Part shown: positions 9,826 through 22,113 of the stretch, piece after piece
How the letters are laid out: each line of letters opens with the position of its first letter
How positions within the stretch are numbered: the first letter of the stretch is position 1
NCBI GenBank assembly: GCA_025677815.1
Contig: JAIXMP010000004.1
Location: 558,001-622,000, forward strand
DNA: 64,000 nucleotides
DNA from: Phascolomyces articulosus
Lineage: Eukaryota; Mucoromycota; Mucoromycetes; Mucorales; Lichtheimiaceae
Reading direction: 5' to 3'
Translations under genes and position numbers: made by a program
Notes under the pieces: generated by a model
Databases searched by the model: none
What the model was told of the DNA's origin: nothing
The model's input: only the letters and a program-made list of their open reading frames with translations

Positions 9826-12800
9826 TGTTGTTGTTATGAGTTTTCAACCACCCAATCGTAAAGTAAAAGGGAGAGAGGAAAAAGATAGGGTTTTTATTTT
9901 TTCGGAAGTCGGGCTTGTGGCGTAAAAAAACACGAGATTTGTTTCTATCTATGCTAAAGTTGAGACAAGGGCTATATACTATTTGTTGCTTTAATTATGA
10001 GCATCTACTTCCAACAGTAATGATAGGTATCATTTAATTTTTTGCATTGTTGTACCACTTTTACTAATCTTTTTTTGATATATTTAAATTCCAACATCTT
10101 CATGTTAACTTTTATATATACAAAAAGATACATTTGGATGTTGTTCCAGTTAATATTATTATTTTAACAAACAATAATATATTACACATTAGGATGTAAA
10201 GAATAGAAGAAGACTAATTAATAATTATTGATAGATCCTATAAAAGACATAATAAAAATTATTCATCAGAAACTTCAGATGATTTCCAATTAGAAAAAAA
10301 AAACCACAAGATACTTCTTTTCCTGCTTTTGTCATCAATTTCATTTATCTATTATTTCTTTCCACGGGCTATATGCCATGAATAGACTGACGCCATATTA
10401 TTCGGCCGTTGGTTGCAAGAGGATATCAAAATAACTTCTTGGGTGGTCTCACTCTTACAACATAGTCCTCGGGAAAAACCAAGAAACGATGGTGGTGTTA
10501 TAACAATACGTGATCACTATAAAAATTCATAGTTCTTTTTGATGCGCATAGATGCCACATCGCATTAATTCACAGTAGATAAAGTAGACTTACTAAAAAT
10601 GATCAATTCGAATCCCCTGTATATATCTTAATCCATGAAAGGCTTCCATTGTTGAATTGAACTTCATTACAACGTATTGGTATTATGATTATATGTAGCT
10701 ATTATTATATCCAGTTTGTTTATATTTTTTTTAGTAAGTGATTTCAAACATCTTTGCAGACAGTTGACATTTGCTCTTCCTTCATTTAGTAATATTGATC
10801 CACACTCTCCATTATCGAGCTATAACTTTTGCTCTGTTATTTGCTGTGTTGTTTTCAATTCTATATAAAGAACCATGGTTACTTATGTAATAAAGAATGG
10901 CTCAACTATCGCCTTTATATGGCTACATTTAAAACTGAAAAGTAATGTGCTGTACGTACTTAATTATGTCCTCCATAATATATTACATCAAATAGTTTAC
11001 TTTCCAATTGATTATTATACATCCAAGGCAACCATTGAAACCTTGAAATATATGTATATATCAACTGTCATAGTAGTCAGTAAATATTGTCAAAGAAACG
11101 AACAACATCAGTATGATCTTCAGTATCATATTATAGGTTTAGTAAATGATATGCTGAACCCGAATATATTATTAGAGGTGATAATGATGTGGGGTGTAAT
11201 ATGTAAGGAATCCACAAGTCAACAAATCATCATACGGATGGCGCGAAACACTCTATCAGTGTCAATATTATACTGTGCTTCCATTTATTGTTTTAAACAA
11301 CAACATCAATATTCAGTGCCAGTTTATCTTTTCTTAATGAGATGTATAATATTGAATTTTTTGGACTTATGAAATCATTTAATGAAAAGGCTTTTACCAA
11401 CCCAATTTTACCATTATTTAATATTTTAATAATAATGATGATAATGGTATTGAAGGCGAAGGCATATCTACTTATTATAGAATTCATATAAAAGAGTAAA
11501 AGAGTTTATATCCTCCTTTGTCGACATGGGAAATTCATCATCAGATTATTAGTTGTATTCCCCACTAGGAGACGGGAAAATTGTATCTGTTTTAATTGAA
11601 TAGGTCGAAAAACTTGGTAATTTAATACAAACAACACAAAGTCAAACTGACTGAGGTATTAGGAAGGTCCCTCTGTTCCATTTTTACGAGGATGACTGTC
11701 AACAAGATGAAAATTTTCAAAGCACTTTTTTATGGGTTTATGATAGATTGTAATAAAAGGTGCCAGAATTAGTAATGATAGAAGTGACCATATGAACAAA
11801 TTAAACAAGAATGCATTATCAATTATAACTACTACACTCTTTAAATTGTAACAAATCGAGATTGTTCTTAAAAATAAATATTTAAATAACTATAATTGTG
11901 TACTGGAATTTATCTTTCTTCTATTTTTCTGCATACGTGTGGAAAAAAACTAAAATGTAAAGAGGGATGATTTGTCAATAACAATATATATATATATTTT
12001 TTGGTTACGATAGCAGAACAGCAGCATTTACTTATATATATATTATATATAAGTACACTGCATGCAGGACCAACGATCTAAAAGCACATTAGGTTATATA
12101 TAATTTTACTTTTTTTAGTGTTAGCGAGTTATTTTTGGACAGGATATCTTATATAAGAATCACTTGTGAATGATAGCTACATATATTTCTCAGACGCTAT
12201 AAAACTACGTACAGTACATATTATTATAACCATTAAGATTTACACTTCTATTATATATGCAAAAACAACAAGATGAGGGTGAATAATTGCATTTTATTAC
12301 TATTATATGATTCTGCGACACAAGTCTAAAACAAAGGATTTCCAATAATGGGGTACTGTTTTTCCCTCTCTATTCATTTCGGTATTTCGATGTTTTGGGT
12401 ATGAAGTATGCGTAGCAATAAATAAGAATCATAATAGGAAACAAAGATTTATATATATAGTATATCATCACAGCATTCAGTAAACAGAAATGTAGCATTT
12501 TTTTTCGAATAAGTAAACACCAACGCATAAGCGGATTTCTATATTTTTATCATCAGTAGTATGAGCATAAACGTAATAAATTAGATTGACGATAATTCAT
12601 TTTTACTATCTTATCAAGCTAAGATATCATTATATATTTCATTCTTTAACACTGTTAAAATAAACTAAATGCTATCATCATCATTATTCATCAGCTATTA
12701 GTTACATTTATGTTATAAAAAAAACAAAAAGACAATTACCCGAAAAACATTTACATTTAATGCACTTTATGCATTCAAGGCGCTACATCTGCATGTTTGT

Positions 12801-13419
12801 TTATTTTTTTTTGCTTAACAAGAGGTATGTATTATATACGTTGAATACAAATATTCTGAGTATCGTTTCTATGCAGATCATCTGAGCGTTAAATAAGATA
12901 TTATTTCTCTCCCCTTGAAGAACAAACTACCATGCTGAACTTTATGATAATAATAATGATGACAAGATGATGCATCTTCTTGTTCAGGAGAAATGAACAA
13001 GTAACGTAATTGATTTCTTTCATCCAATAATAAAATAACTTCATTCCAGGGGTGGGTTTCTTGGCAGTTAAAACTCTTTTTTATTTATTTTATTATACGG
13101 GGGAAAGGGACCCCCTTCATGTAGAATAGCTTTTGATGCAATTGTAAAAGAGAAGGAAAAATAGATATGTATATAATATAAAAGGATGAAGAATAAAAAA
13201 TGGGGTGAACACATGAAGTAGAGTGGTGAATTACAACCAACAAGAAAAAAAATATGAAGTCGAAAATTGTGTATAATGTAATAATGAAAAAAAAAATGAA
13301 GGAGACTATTGTAATAAAATAAGATAGAAGAAAATTATAAAGAGGAGAAAGAGAAGAAGAAGTACTATTTGTATGTTGATTGTTGTATAATATTATTATA
13401 ATAATAATTTTTTTTCTTT
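9826..13419. other. Gene-poor AT-rich region
   Basis: About 3.6 kb of AT-rich DNA. The longest open frame (10875-11372, plus strand) has random-looking composition and no family resemblance. Apart from the promoter of the DGAT2 gene at the left and the 3' flank of SFC1 at the right, I see only short hairpins, including a perfect palindrome at 12029-12055. Confidence 0.65.
12029..12055. repeat. Perfect palindrome, 12-base arms
   Basis: Two 12-base arms, TACTTATATATA and its exact reverse complement, flank a 3-base centre (TAT). The arms are mostly TA dinucleotides, so chance formation in AT-rich DNA is plausible. Confidence 0.8.
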
Positions 13420-14909
13420 TTACTTTTGAATGACCATCTTGTTGGGAACTTCACCTTCTTGTAATCTTTCAGAAAACATATCAATCCAACTGCGCACCTT
13501 TTCATATACCATAAAGGTCACTGCTTGACCTGGAGCAACACGAAGTAATCGAGGTGTCAAACCCTTATAAAAGGCTCGGAAACCTTCCTTTTGTACAATT
13601 TCAGCGGTCACTGTCTTGAAACGATCCCATCCTTTTCCAGGTGCACTTGATTTTTGAATACGTGTCTTGATAGTATCAATTGGAGCATTGGACAAAGGAC
13701 CTAAATAATTCAATAATGGTGTGGTAACAGTGGTTGCTATATGTTTAGTATTCGAAATCTCTTTTCTTGTCATAGTAATAGCTTTTTTTTCTTCTTTCCC
13801 CTTTTGTATTGCTAAACTTACCCATAGCACCAGAAATACCACCAAGAAGCAAATGTTGATAAGATGGAAGTTCATCCAAGTTTTGTATACGACGTGCATA
13901 TTTCTTCATTTCTTGATAAGCTGTAAAGTTTGCAGCTTGATTGGTAGCTATTATAAAACAATAACAACAACAAATACTGTGTTATCAACAATTCCTCCCT
14001 TTCCTTATTTGATTTTCAACTTCCCTTATCCATCTTATTTGTTTATATGATGCAACCAACAATAATGATAATGAATATAAATAGTTTACCTTGTCTCAAA
14101 GCAGTTAATGTAACACCCTTATATAAGGCTCGTACACCTTCTTCTTTCACAATAGTATATGCAGCATGAGGTGCGTTACGATATTTTGGGATATCCAAAG
14201 GATCTGCCATTGAATGGCGTTGTGCCTAAATCAACCGCACCCCCAAAATAATAGACAAGATAGATATGAGTTGGCGATCTTTCAATGAGTAAAGAAACTT
14301 ATTTTCCATTAATTGATATATATATATATATATACCTGCAAACGAATCTTGATTAAATCCATAGGCGATACAACAAGAACAGCTTCAGTTGTACCAGCAG
14401 CCAAACCAGCTATATAAAATGATGATGAGGAATTAGATATCAATTGAAAAAAAAAGACGAGTTTTCTATTATTGGTCATTCTTACCGAAAAAGACAGCTG
14501 TGGTGCTCACTTTTCCAGTTTCATCTGCCATCCAAGACTTGTATAATTCAAATGAACTGAAACGAATGGCCATCTTTGGTACAATACCAGAGACAACAGC
14601 ACCCAAACCTTTATAAAGAGCCCAAAAAGATTCATTTCTGATAATCTTAAGACCTACACCAGCAAATCCAATACGTTTACCCTAATTCAATATAAAATCA
14701 CTTTTGTTAGTATTGCTTGGAATAGTCAATGATGATAAATAAAAAGAAATAGCGGTTACCCCCATATTTCGATTAACGTTCTTGGAAAGTTGCATTCTGA
14801 CTTTGATAGTATCAAGAGGATGGCAGGTGCATGCTTCCATAAGACCAGCACATCCACCAGCAACCAAGTGAGTGACTAAAGAAGTAGGTTTCTTGTTTTC
14901 TCGACTCAT
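13420..14909 (-). CDS. SFC1: Mitochondrial succinate/fumarate carrier (SFC1/ACR1)
   Basis: This inner-membrane carrier exchanges cytosolic succinate for mitochondrial fumarate. In yeast it links the glyoxylate cycle to the TCA cycle during growth on C2 compounds. Six exons on the minus strand (14909-14760, 14681-14486, 14409-14336, 14225-14090, 13947-13822, 13736-13420) give about 332 residues, against 322 in yeast. Three tandem repeats each carry the carrier signature: CHPLDTIKVRMQ, VSPMDLIKIRLQ and NAPIDTIKTRIQ. It also has the family-typical GGCAGLMEACTCHP and QAANFTAYQEMK segments. There is no cleavable presequence, as usual for carriers. The last exon carries a C-terminal extension EGEVPNKMVIQK. 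The SFC1 assignment rests on overall pattern rather than on a measured alignment; other di- or tricarboxylate carriers are less likely. Confidence 0.9.
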
Positions 14910-15921
14910 TTTTTTGATGATTCGTTGTTAATTGATGAAAAGAAAAGAAAGAGAAGACACAAAATGCATGAAAAGAATAAAAAAAAGAGAATATTTTTAT
15001 AGGCAAATAAATGTTTATCGACACAGGACTTGGCATACATTTTCATTTAAATGTAAGGTGAGAGGGGGAGTTGTATGAGTGAGTGAAAAAGAGGGGGATC
15101 ATCATTTAGTAACTTTTATTAGGGAGTTTGGATTATAAATACATAAAGAAAACTATCATTATCAGTACAAAAGGGTTTATTTCTGAATCCCTCCCCCAAA
15201 CCTCCTTTTTTTTATGTGTTCTCCAGGAGGAGTTCTTTTTTTTTTTTTGTTAGAGGCGTTTAACGAAGACAGCATAACTTTTTTCTTTTTCTAGACTCGA
15301 CTTGTGTATCGTTGACAAAAGATTCTATATGTCCATAATAAACAACTTGCTCCTTATATCCATTTATTATATTACATATATTTACCACATAATACAATAT
15401 ATAAAACCGATCTGATGATGATAATGGTGATGATGGATTTGATTGTTGTCTCTTCATAAATCATAATAAATCTCCTTTTTTTTTGGTCATTTAAATCATT
15501 TTAAATAATTTTAAAAGAATCCAACAATAAGTGCCTTGTATCATAAACAAATGAGCAATAACTTTTAAAACTGTGCATCAAACCTTATAATAACATATCT
15601 GCCCTTTGTATTCCGCCACATATAACGTAGTTTTTTTCAGGAACAAGATGAATGTTTGCTGATCCATGAATAATATATCCCCCATTAAAAAAACAAGGTT
15701 CTTTTTTCTTATCTGCACAGAAACTTCCTTTTGATATGCATCTAATTATTTAGTTCGTTTATTATTATTATAAAGATAAAATCATATATCCCATCAAAAA
15801 AATCAATCGTCTTTCTTTTCATTTGACTTATAAAACAAATGCAGTTGCAAAGATAAAGAAAATAAAGTCCGCTTAGTGATAGATATTGTTACCTTTTTTT
15901 TTTGCTTGACCTCATCCTGAA
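14910..15921. promoter_or_regulatory. Divergent intergenic region, SFC1 / YME2
   Basis: About 1 kb lies between the SFC1 start (minus) and the YME2 start (plus), so both promoters are here. It is AT-rich with several T-runs, and no further gene is visible. Confidence 0.5.
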
Positions 15922-18657
15922 ATGATTTCAAGGCTTGGTGCCTACAATGGTCAACAAGCGCGACTTTTTTGTGGACATTATCCTCGATCAGGAGGTTTAT
16001 TAAATACTTTTTCAAAACCGGGTAGTCGACGTGGTTTTACTCATAGTCCCATTCGTCGTCAAGCAACTCAGGGTCCTAATGATCCTGTCACTGGCATCCC
16101 GGTAAATATATTATTTATTTATATTAAAAATATGGGCATCAAAATTAAAAAAAAAGGTTTTTTATGAGAATGCGAGAATTTGACATGACTTTTTTTTTTA
16201 AAAAAAAAAAGTTAAAAGGGACAGTGAAAGAAGCAGCTAGTAGTGAAGCAGCTGCTGCACAACAAGAACAAACAGCCATGCTATATCTTGACAACGTATT
16301 TCCGCTTCGATTTAACGCGCTTGATATCCGACAATGGTTTTTCCGAAATACCAAAAAATGTTTGGATACAAGGGCTACAAGAGCTTTACCCACAACAGAA
16401 GAAATTGGTCATGGATTTACTGTAAAACACTTGGAACCACGGTAATGTCGGATTGTATTGGAAAAAAAAAGAGAAAGAGAGAGAAGAACATCAGAACGGG
16501 GAGGTGGATAAAGAAGGAAAGGACTCATCATATTGGATATGTATGATAGCATTAAAGACGGAGGTGCTATTGTTGAATTTGGATTCAAGGGTACATTGGA
16601 AAACAAAAAAGTGGTGGCAAAGGAAATTGTCCAAAAGATTGAAGAAGTTATGCAACAACACAAAGTCGTTGCATCTTTTAATTTACAACAAGTACGTGCC
16701 TTTTTGGTTAAAGGTGAACCTTTCTTGGAAGATATTGTTGCACGTTATCCAACCACTCGTTTACGAATCGAATTTCAAGGTGAAGCTGTTACTGTGGAAC
16801 GGTTATACAAACATTTGCGTGAATATGGCAAAATCTATGATATTGCGCTTTATCCAAATCCATATACATCAAAAGAACCTGCGCGTTATGCTATTGTTCA
16901 ATTTACTAGAGTAAGATCGGCTACAAGTGCCCGTAATTGTCTTCATGGACATTTGATCCAAGGCAATCGACTTAATATTTTGTATGAACGACAATTGGTA
17001 AGTTGGGATTATACCTTATTGGATGATAATGAGGAGCAGTAAACACTAAGCGGATGGGAAATATATGATATATAGCGTACGAATGTAGTGAAGGAATGGG
17101 TTGTTGAACATCCCAAAATAACAATCCCGATCGCAGCCGCTATTCTTGCTGGATTGACTTATTCTATTTTCGATCCTATGCGTGAATTCTTTATTGCTTC
17201 TCGCGTTACCCAACGATTCAACCCTGAAGAATATTCATTCTATCGATGGTTACGAAGAGAGACATGGGCTCGACTTTTATCGGCAGATCGACGTAATGAA
17301 CAAGCAACTGTATTTGAAGAGGATGCCGAGGATATCAATAAGATTCAATCTTGGTTAAGAGAAACACCTGGTAATGAAATAGAGTCATGATTGGTTAGAG
17401 TCATGTATGAATGGATAGGAAACCAAAAAGAGAAAGACGTGTCTGATATAGTGAATTTGGTATATTATTATAGAAACATTTGTTGTTGTTACTGGTCCAA
17501 GAGGATCCGGTAAAGTAAGTAGTACATTATTTTTTGCTATCCTTTTTTTTTTTTTGAGAAAAAAGATAACAATATTTCAGAGCATCCAAACATTCATACT
17601 AAAAACACATTATATAATTCTTTAGACTGGTGTAGTCAAAGCTGCGCTCTCAGACCGACGGTAAGAAGAAATAGAAAAGTCAATAAGAAAAGAAAATTTG
17701 GGAGCTAATGAAGGATCTAGATAAGATACATATGCTAACGAAACGTTACGATGATATGATTTCAACTCATTAGCAACAAAATTATTGTTGATTGTGAAGC
17801 CATTTCCAATACCCGTAACCAATCTGAGATGATTGTTGAATTAGCCAAGCAAATCGGTTATTTCCCAGTATTTACATGGGTTTCCTCATTAGGCAAACTT
17901 CTCGATACTGTGATTGCAGCATCTACGGGTCAAGGTGCTGGTATTGCATCATCACCAGAAGCTCAAATCCAAAAGATTCTTGAATCAGCCGCTCTTGCAC
18001 TTCGTGATGTGACACCAGAACCCGAAGATTTCAAGGAAGATACGAGAGAAAAAGAATATGGTATCTTGGATGGATTCAGACGCTGGATCGATCATCAACT
18101 TGGTTTGAAGAGCGATAAGGATAGAGATCCACATGATGTACGTGCAGATATTCCAGTGGTTGTCTTTGATAATTTCATGCATCGAGAATCTACCATGACA
18201 GAAGAACTTTGGACTGAACTTGCCAATTTTGCTGGTCTTTTGATCGAAAACGAAGTAGCTCATGTTGTCTTTGTAAGTTCGAATGTAATTGTACACAAGG
18301 TTTTGAACAAAGGTAAAAAAAAAGTCATAGATAATGTTAAAATGGTATTGGTTCACCAGAGTGAAGAATACAAGTGAGAGGAATAAACTGATATGATTTT
18401 TTTTTATTGTTATACAGCGTCACCCGGTCGAAGCTTTGAAACGATTCAAACCACTGATGCATCACCAGAGATGGCCATGACCTTTATTGCTCGACAATTA
18501 AATTCTCAAGAATTAGAAAATGAAAAATTATATCCTGTTGTTCAAGCATTAGGTGGTCGACTGACCGAACTTGAGTTATTGGTACAAAAATTGAAAATGA
18601 ATATGAGTCCACAAGGTAAACTATCGAGTGAAAAAAAAGTTCCATAATTTAGTTATT

Positions 18658-18693
<36 letters not shown>

Positions 18694-19585
18694 CTATAAT
18701 TTATTTGTTGTTATTTGTACATGAATGTTTATTTGCTTATCAAAAAAACTTGTTCTATTTGTTTATTTTTTTTATAATAGATGCTTTGGAAGATATTGTT
18801 CAACGTACAGTCATTGAGATTCGTAAATACGGTTTCAATGAAACAGCAGATATTGAAGAACATAAAATGGAATGGAGTGATATTCAATTCTGGGAGATTG
18901 TTAAAGGTTTAGCTCAAAACAAAAGTGTAAGTTACATCATACTGTAATAATTTCATCATTCTTTAGGATTTGGATTCAGAGTGTCAAATGGAGATAGGTT
19001 ATTAATGTCTATCAGGATCGATCGGATCGGTATAATCTTGATAGGTCAATTTTGACGAGCTGAAATTCGGTACCTTCTTTAAGGGAGACGAGAAGCCACT
19101 TTGGGCCATGGAACGTGCAGAACTTATTACAATTCTTTATAAAGATGGTAAATATTGAATATATATATGTTTTTTTTCAAGTTTAATAGATTCTTACATT
19201 TTTATTTTTATTTTAACGCTTTATTCAATGGTATATAATAATATTTTTTTTAGGACGTGCCAACGCCATTCGACCAGGAAAGCCAGTGATGTATACAGCA
19301 TTTGATCGACTTGTCTCGGATAAAGTGTTTGCAGCCACAATGGAAATTGAAACCAACGAATACCTCAAGAAATTAGCCGAGGCTAGTATAGCCAAGTATG
19401 AAGAAACAGTGACCTCTTTATCTAACATCTATAATGGTCGACCGCCCAAAGAAATCGACACACGTATTCGATTTCTTTTGAAAAAGATCGATAAAACACA
19501 AAAAGCCATTGAAGTTTATGAAACACGAATTATAGAAGCAAAACAAATGGTCGTCACTGCATGGGAAGATTGTACCTCGTCCTGA
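15922..19585 (+). CDS. YME2: YME2/RNA12 mitochondrial escape protein
   Basis: This integral inner-mitochondrial-membrane protein affects mtDNA nucleoid structure and DNA escape. Eleven exons (15922-16101, 16212-16441, 16550-16997, 17076-17370, 17474-17514, 17626-17660, 17774-18312, 18418-18615, 18781-18926, 19045-19147, 19254-19585) join in phase to about 848 residues; yeast Yme2 is 850. The order is an Arg-rich mitochondrial presequence (residues 1-55), a region with LYLDNVFPLRFN, an RRM-like fold at about 200-286 (RYAIVQFTRV), one membrane helix at about 301-318 (ITIPIAAAILAGLTY), and an AAA-like P-loop domain. Its Walker A GPRGSGKT (392-399) is split by an intron. The domain continues with VVFDNF and a C-terminal coiled-coil segment. 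The acceptor of the first intron lies in an A-run rather than a pyrimidine tract, so the exon 2 start is the least certain edge. Confidence 0.93.
18661..18692. repeat. (CA)n(TA)n microsatellite in a YME2 intron
   Basis: A short CA tract runs into a TA tract within the eighth YME2 intron. Confidence 0.8.
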
Positions 19586-19958
19586 ACTATAGCAACAAAA
19601 AGCTTTTATGTAGTAGTATAATACCTTTTTACTATGTTCGGAACAAACAAATAAATGAATAAAATGTTTCTAACGTAGAAACAAAAAAGATACTTACTTA
19701 GATTGATACTAAAGAAAGAGTTGGATCCACATTCTATTACAGTAATCCCCTTGTTTAATTATTAATGTAAAACAACCCAAAAAACAAAGAAGAGATGATC
19801 TTCTCGGTCTAACTCTTTTCATCATTTGTTTTTTGTTTTTTCACACAATTTTCTTATTACTATACACCATCATTGCAATCACTTAGTATAGAGAGTGAGA
19901 GAGGTTCGTTTTTTATTCTCAATCCTTTTTTTCATTAAACAAACAATTAGAGAAGATC
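19586..19958. other. Spacer between YME2 and the SKT5-like gene
   Basis: This holds the YME2 3' end and the promoter and leader of the next plus-strand gene. A pyrimidine-rich stretch and T-runs precede the start at 19959. No coding frame is seen. Confidence 0.6.
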
Positions 19959-21824
19959 ATGGCTGCTGCACATCCTCCAGTTTTGTGCAACAATGATTTA
20001 TCATGCGAAAATAGATTGGCATCAACATATAACACAACCACAACCAAAAACTCAAAAAATCCACGAAAGCAGCAGTTGACCCACAATGAGCCTTCTTCAA
20101 CCAAGAATCAAGTTTATGGCCGACCCTCCATTCCTTCGTCATCATCAACCATATTGACTTCATCGTCAGGTAGTACCCAGTCTCTAAGTCAAACACAGCA
20201 ACAAGTGAGACGTAATAGACTCTATGGACAACAACAACAATTTCCTATATCACCACAAACAAAAGCAGAACGCTCGGGAGGTACCTTTTCAACGTCGTCT
20301 TCACAAAGTAACATTACAACAACAACGGTAAACGCGAAGCGCTGGGCAACGCCTACTACTATCAAAGAACTTCAAACCACCTATGATCAAGTACTCCATG
20401 ACAAAAATAAGCATCAACAATTAGAATTATGTCATGACATGATGCAATGGATTCAACATATCAAGAATGAACTTATCACGAATAGTAACAATAGTAGTAA
20501 TAGCGACAGTTCACTTAACCAGCTTGACAAGTCGTTACTACGCGACGCGTTAGAAACCCATGCTCGTACGTTGTTGCGTAAACTTTCCAAATCAGTAAAA
20601 AACATGGATGAGCCAAGTGTGGTCCGTGAAGCTCAATACTTGTTAGCCACTTGTTATGGATCGGGTGCCATTGGATTTACAAAGGATGTAAAAAAGGCAT
20701 GTGCATGGTATATACAATCCTCCAAGATGAATCACCAAGAAGCAACATATCGAGCAGGTGTCTGTTATGAAATGGGATTGGGGATCAAACAAGATTTTGG
20801 GCGCGCTATGATTTATTATCAAAAAGGTGCTCGATTATCTCATCCATCTTGCATGTATCGATTAGGTGTGATTTTACTTCATGGCTATTACAAGCAAACA
20901 CCACAACCAAGAATTGCAGTGTGTTGGCTTCAACGGGCAGCAGATAGTGTTGTTGTTACCAATGATAATAATTACTTCCCAATTGACACCAATTGCCCTC
21001 CTACCACAAGTACCAGCAATTCGAGTCTTTTTTCATCCTTTTCATCTTTTTCATCCTCCTCTTCATTACCATTCTCTTCTTCCTTTTCATCTTCCTCTTC
21101 CTCACTCTTGTCATCCGCCACTGCTATTTCAGTCGAAGCTGCAGCACTTCCTTATGCTCTCCATGCGTTGGCCATGGTTCAACTGACAGGCGAATGTGAC
21201 AAGACAAGTTTGGTTGCGGATCCACCATATGCCATTTCTCTTTTGCATCGTGCAGCCAAGATGGGATATGAAGCAAGTCAATGCAAATTGGCAGAATTTT
21301 ATGAGGCTGGTACATGGGTTACAGCAGATGATGTGAAATCTATTACTTGGTATACATGTGCTGCAAAACAAGGAAGTCCAGAAGGTGCTTTGGGTCTTTC
21401 CGGATGGTACTTGACTGGATCCAATACACCTGGTGTTTTACCTCAATCAGATAGAGAATCATTTTTATGGGCTAAACGCGCAGCAACAACAACTATCGAA
21501 GCAAGAGATTATTATATGGGTGAAAAACCGGTTCAGTTGGCCGTTGCCAACGGATGTTATCTTGTGGGACATTATTTAGAAAATGGTATTGGTGCACCAA
21601 GAAATGGTTCATCCATGGAAGAAGCTTCATTATGGTATCACAAGGCTGCTTGTCTAGGGCATCGACGCGCGATCAAACGAGTCAAACGATCGACTTTAGC
21701 ACAAGACACATTGGATCAAGAAACGGAGGATAGCAATAAGAGTAATAATACCAAGAATAGACAAAGGAAAAATAAGAAGAGTGGACATTCTCGTAATGAT
21801 AACTCTAGCTGTCAATTTATGTAA
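19959..21824 (+). CDS. SKT5: SKT5/CHS4-like chitin synthase activator
   Basis: This is an intronless frame of 621 residues. The N-terminal ~200 residues are Ser/Thr/Gln/Asn-rich and probably disordered. From about residue 215 there are Sel1/TPR-like repeats (for example YLLATCYGSGAIG, YRAGVCYEMGLGIKQ and LSGWYLTGSN), the fold of fungal Skt5/Chs4, which recruits and activates the chitin synthase Chs3 at the bud neck or septum. A Ser/Phe low-complexity insertion at about residues 350-385 interrupts the repeats. After a basic Asn-rich tail, the C-terminus is CQFM, a CaaX box of the kind farnesylated in yeast Chs4. The repeats plus CaaX together support the assignment. Several Mucorales paralogues exist, so the exact orthologue is not claimed. 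The single-exon structure is unlike its intron-rich neighbours. Confidence 0.85.
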   Translation: MAAAHPPVLCNNDLSCENRLASTYNTTTTKNSKNPRKQQLTHNEPSSTKNQVYGRPSIPSSSSTILTSSSGSTQSLSQTQQQVRRNRLYGQQQQFPISPQTKAERSGGTFSTSSSQSNITTTTVNAKRWATPTTIKELQTTYDQVLHDKNKHQQLELCHDMMQWIQHIKNELITNSNNSSNSDSSLNQLDKSLLRDALETHARTLLRKLSKSVKNMDEPSVVREAQYLLATCYGSGAIGFTKDVKKACAWYIQSSKMNHQEATYRAGVCYEMGLGIKQDFGRAMIYYQKGARLSHPSCMYRLGVILLHGYYKQTPQPRIAVCWLQRAADSVVVTNDNNYFPIDTNCPPTTSTSNSSLFSSFSSFSSSSSLPFSSSFSSSSSSLLSSATAISVEAAALPYALHALAMVQLTGECDKTSLVADPPYAISLLHRAAKMGYEASQCKLAEFYEAGTWVTADDVKSITWYTCAAKQGSPEGALGLSGWYLTGSNTPGVLPQSDRESFLWAKRAATTTIEARDYYMGEKPVQLAVANGCYLVGHYLENGIGAPRNGSSMEEASLWYHKAACLGHRRAIKRVKRSTLAQDTLDQETEDSNKSNNTKNRQRKNKKSGHSRNDNSSCQFM

Positions 21825-22113
21825 TTTTCTTTTTCTGTTTTTTATACAGTTCTTTTTCTTCTCTTTTCTTATGTAAAAGTAACCTTTTTTTTTTTGTAAA
21901 TATAACATTATAAATACACATATCTATAATATAAACTGAACACGCAATATCTATAAAAAATTGTTTCCAAAAAAAATAACACACATCAATAACACTATGA
22001 ACAGTGATGTAAACCACGAGAAAAAATGATAATAAGGGGATACTATATATTTATATGTTATGTACAATATGCTTCAGCTATTTATATAAACAAGCTGGGT
22101 TTTTTAAGTGATT
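21825..22113. other. Convergent 3' flanks
   Basis: 289 bases of AT-rich DNA separate the stop codons of the SKT5-like gene and the ferric-reductase-like gene. Both terminate here and no gene is seen. Confidence 0.6.

Noticed and set aside
10605..10620. TTCGAATCC resembling a tRNA T-loop
   Set aside because: No A-box, anticodon arm or pairing acceptor stem at the right distance upstream.
10875..11372. 165-codon open frame on the plus strand
   Set aside because: Composition is dominated by Ile, Tyr, Leu and Asn as expected from AT-rich random DNA. No motif, no splice continuation and no family resemblance.
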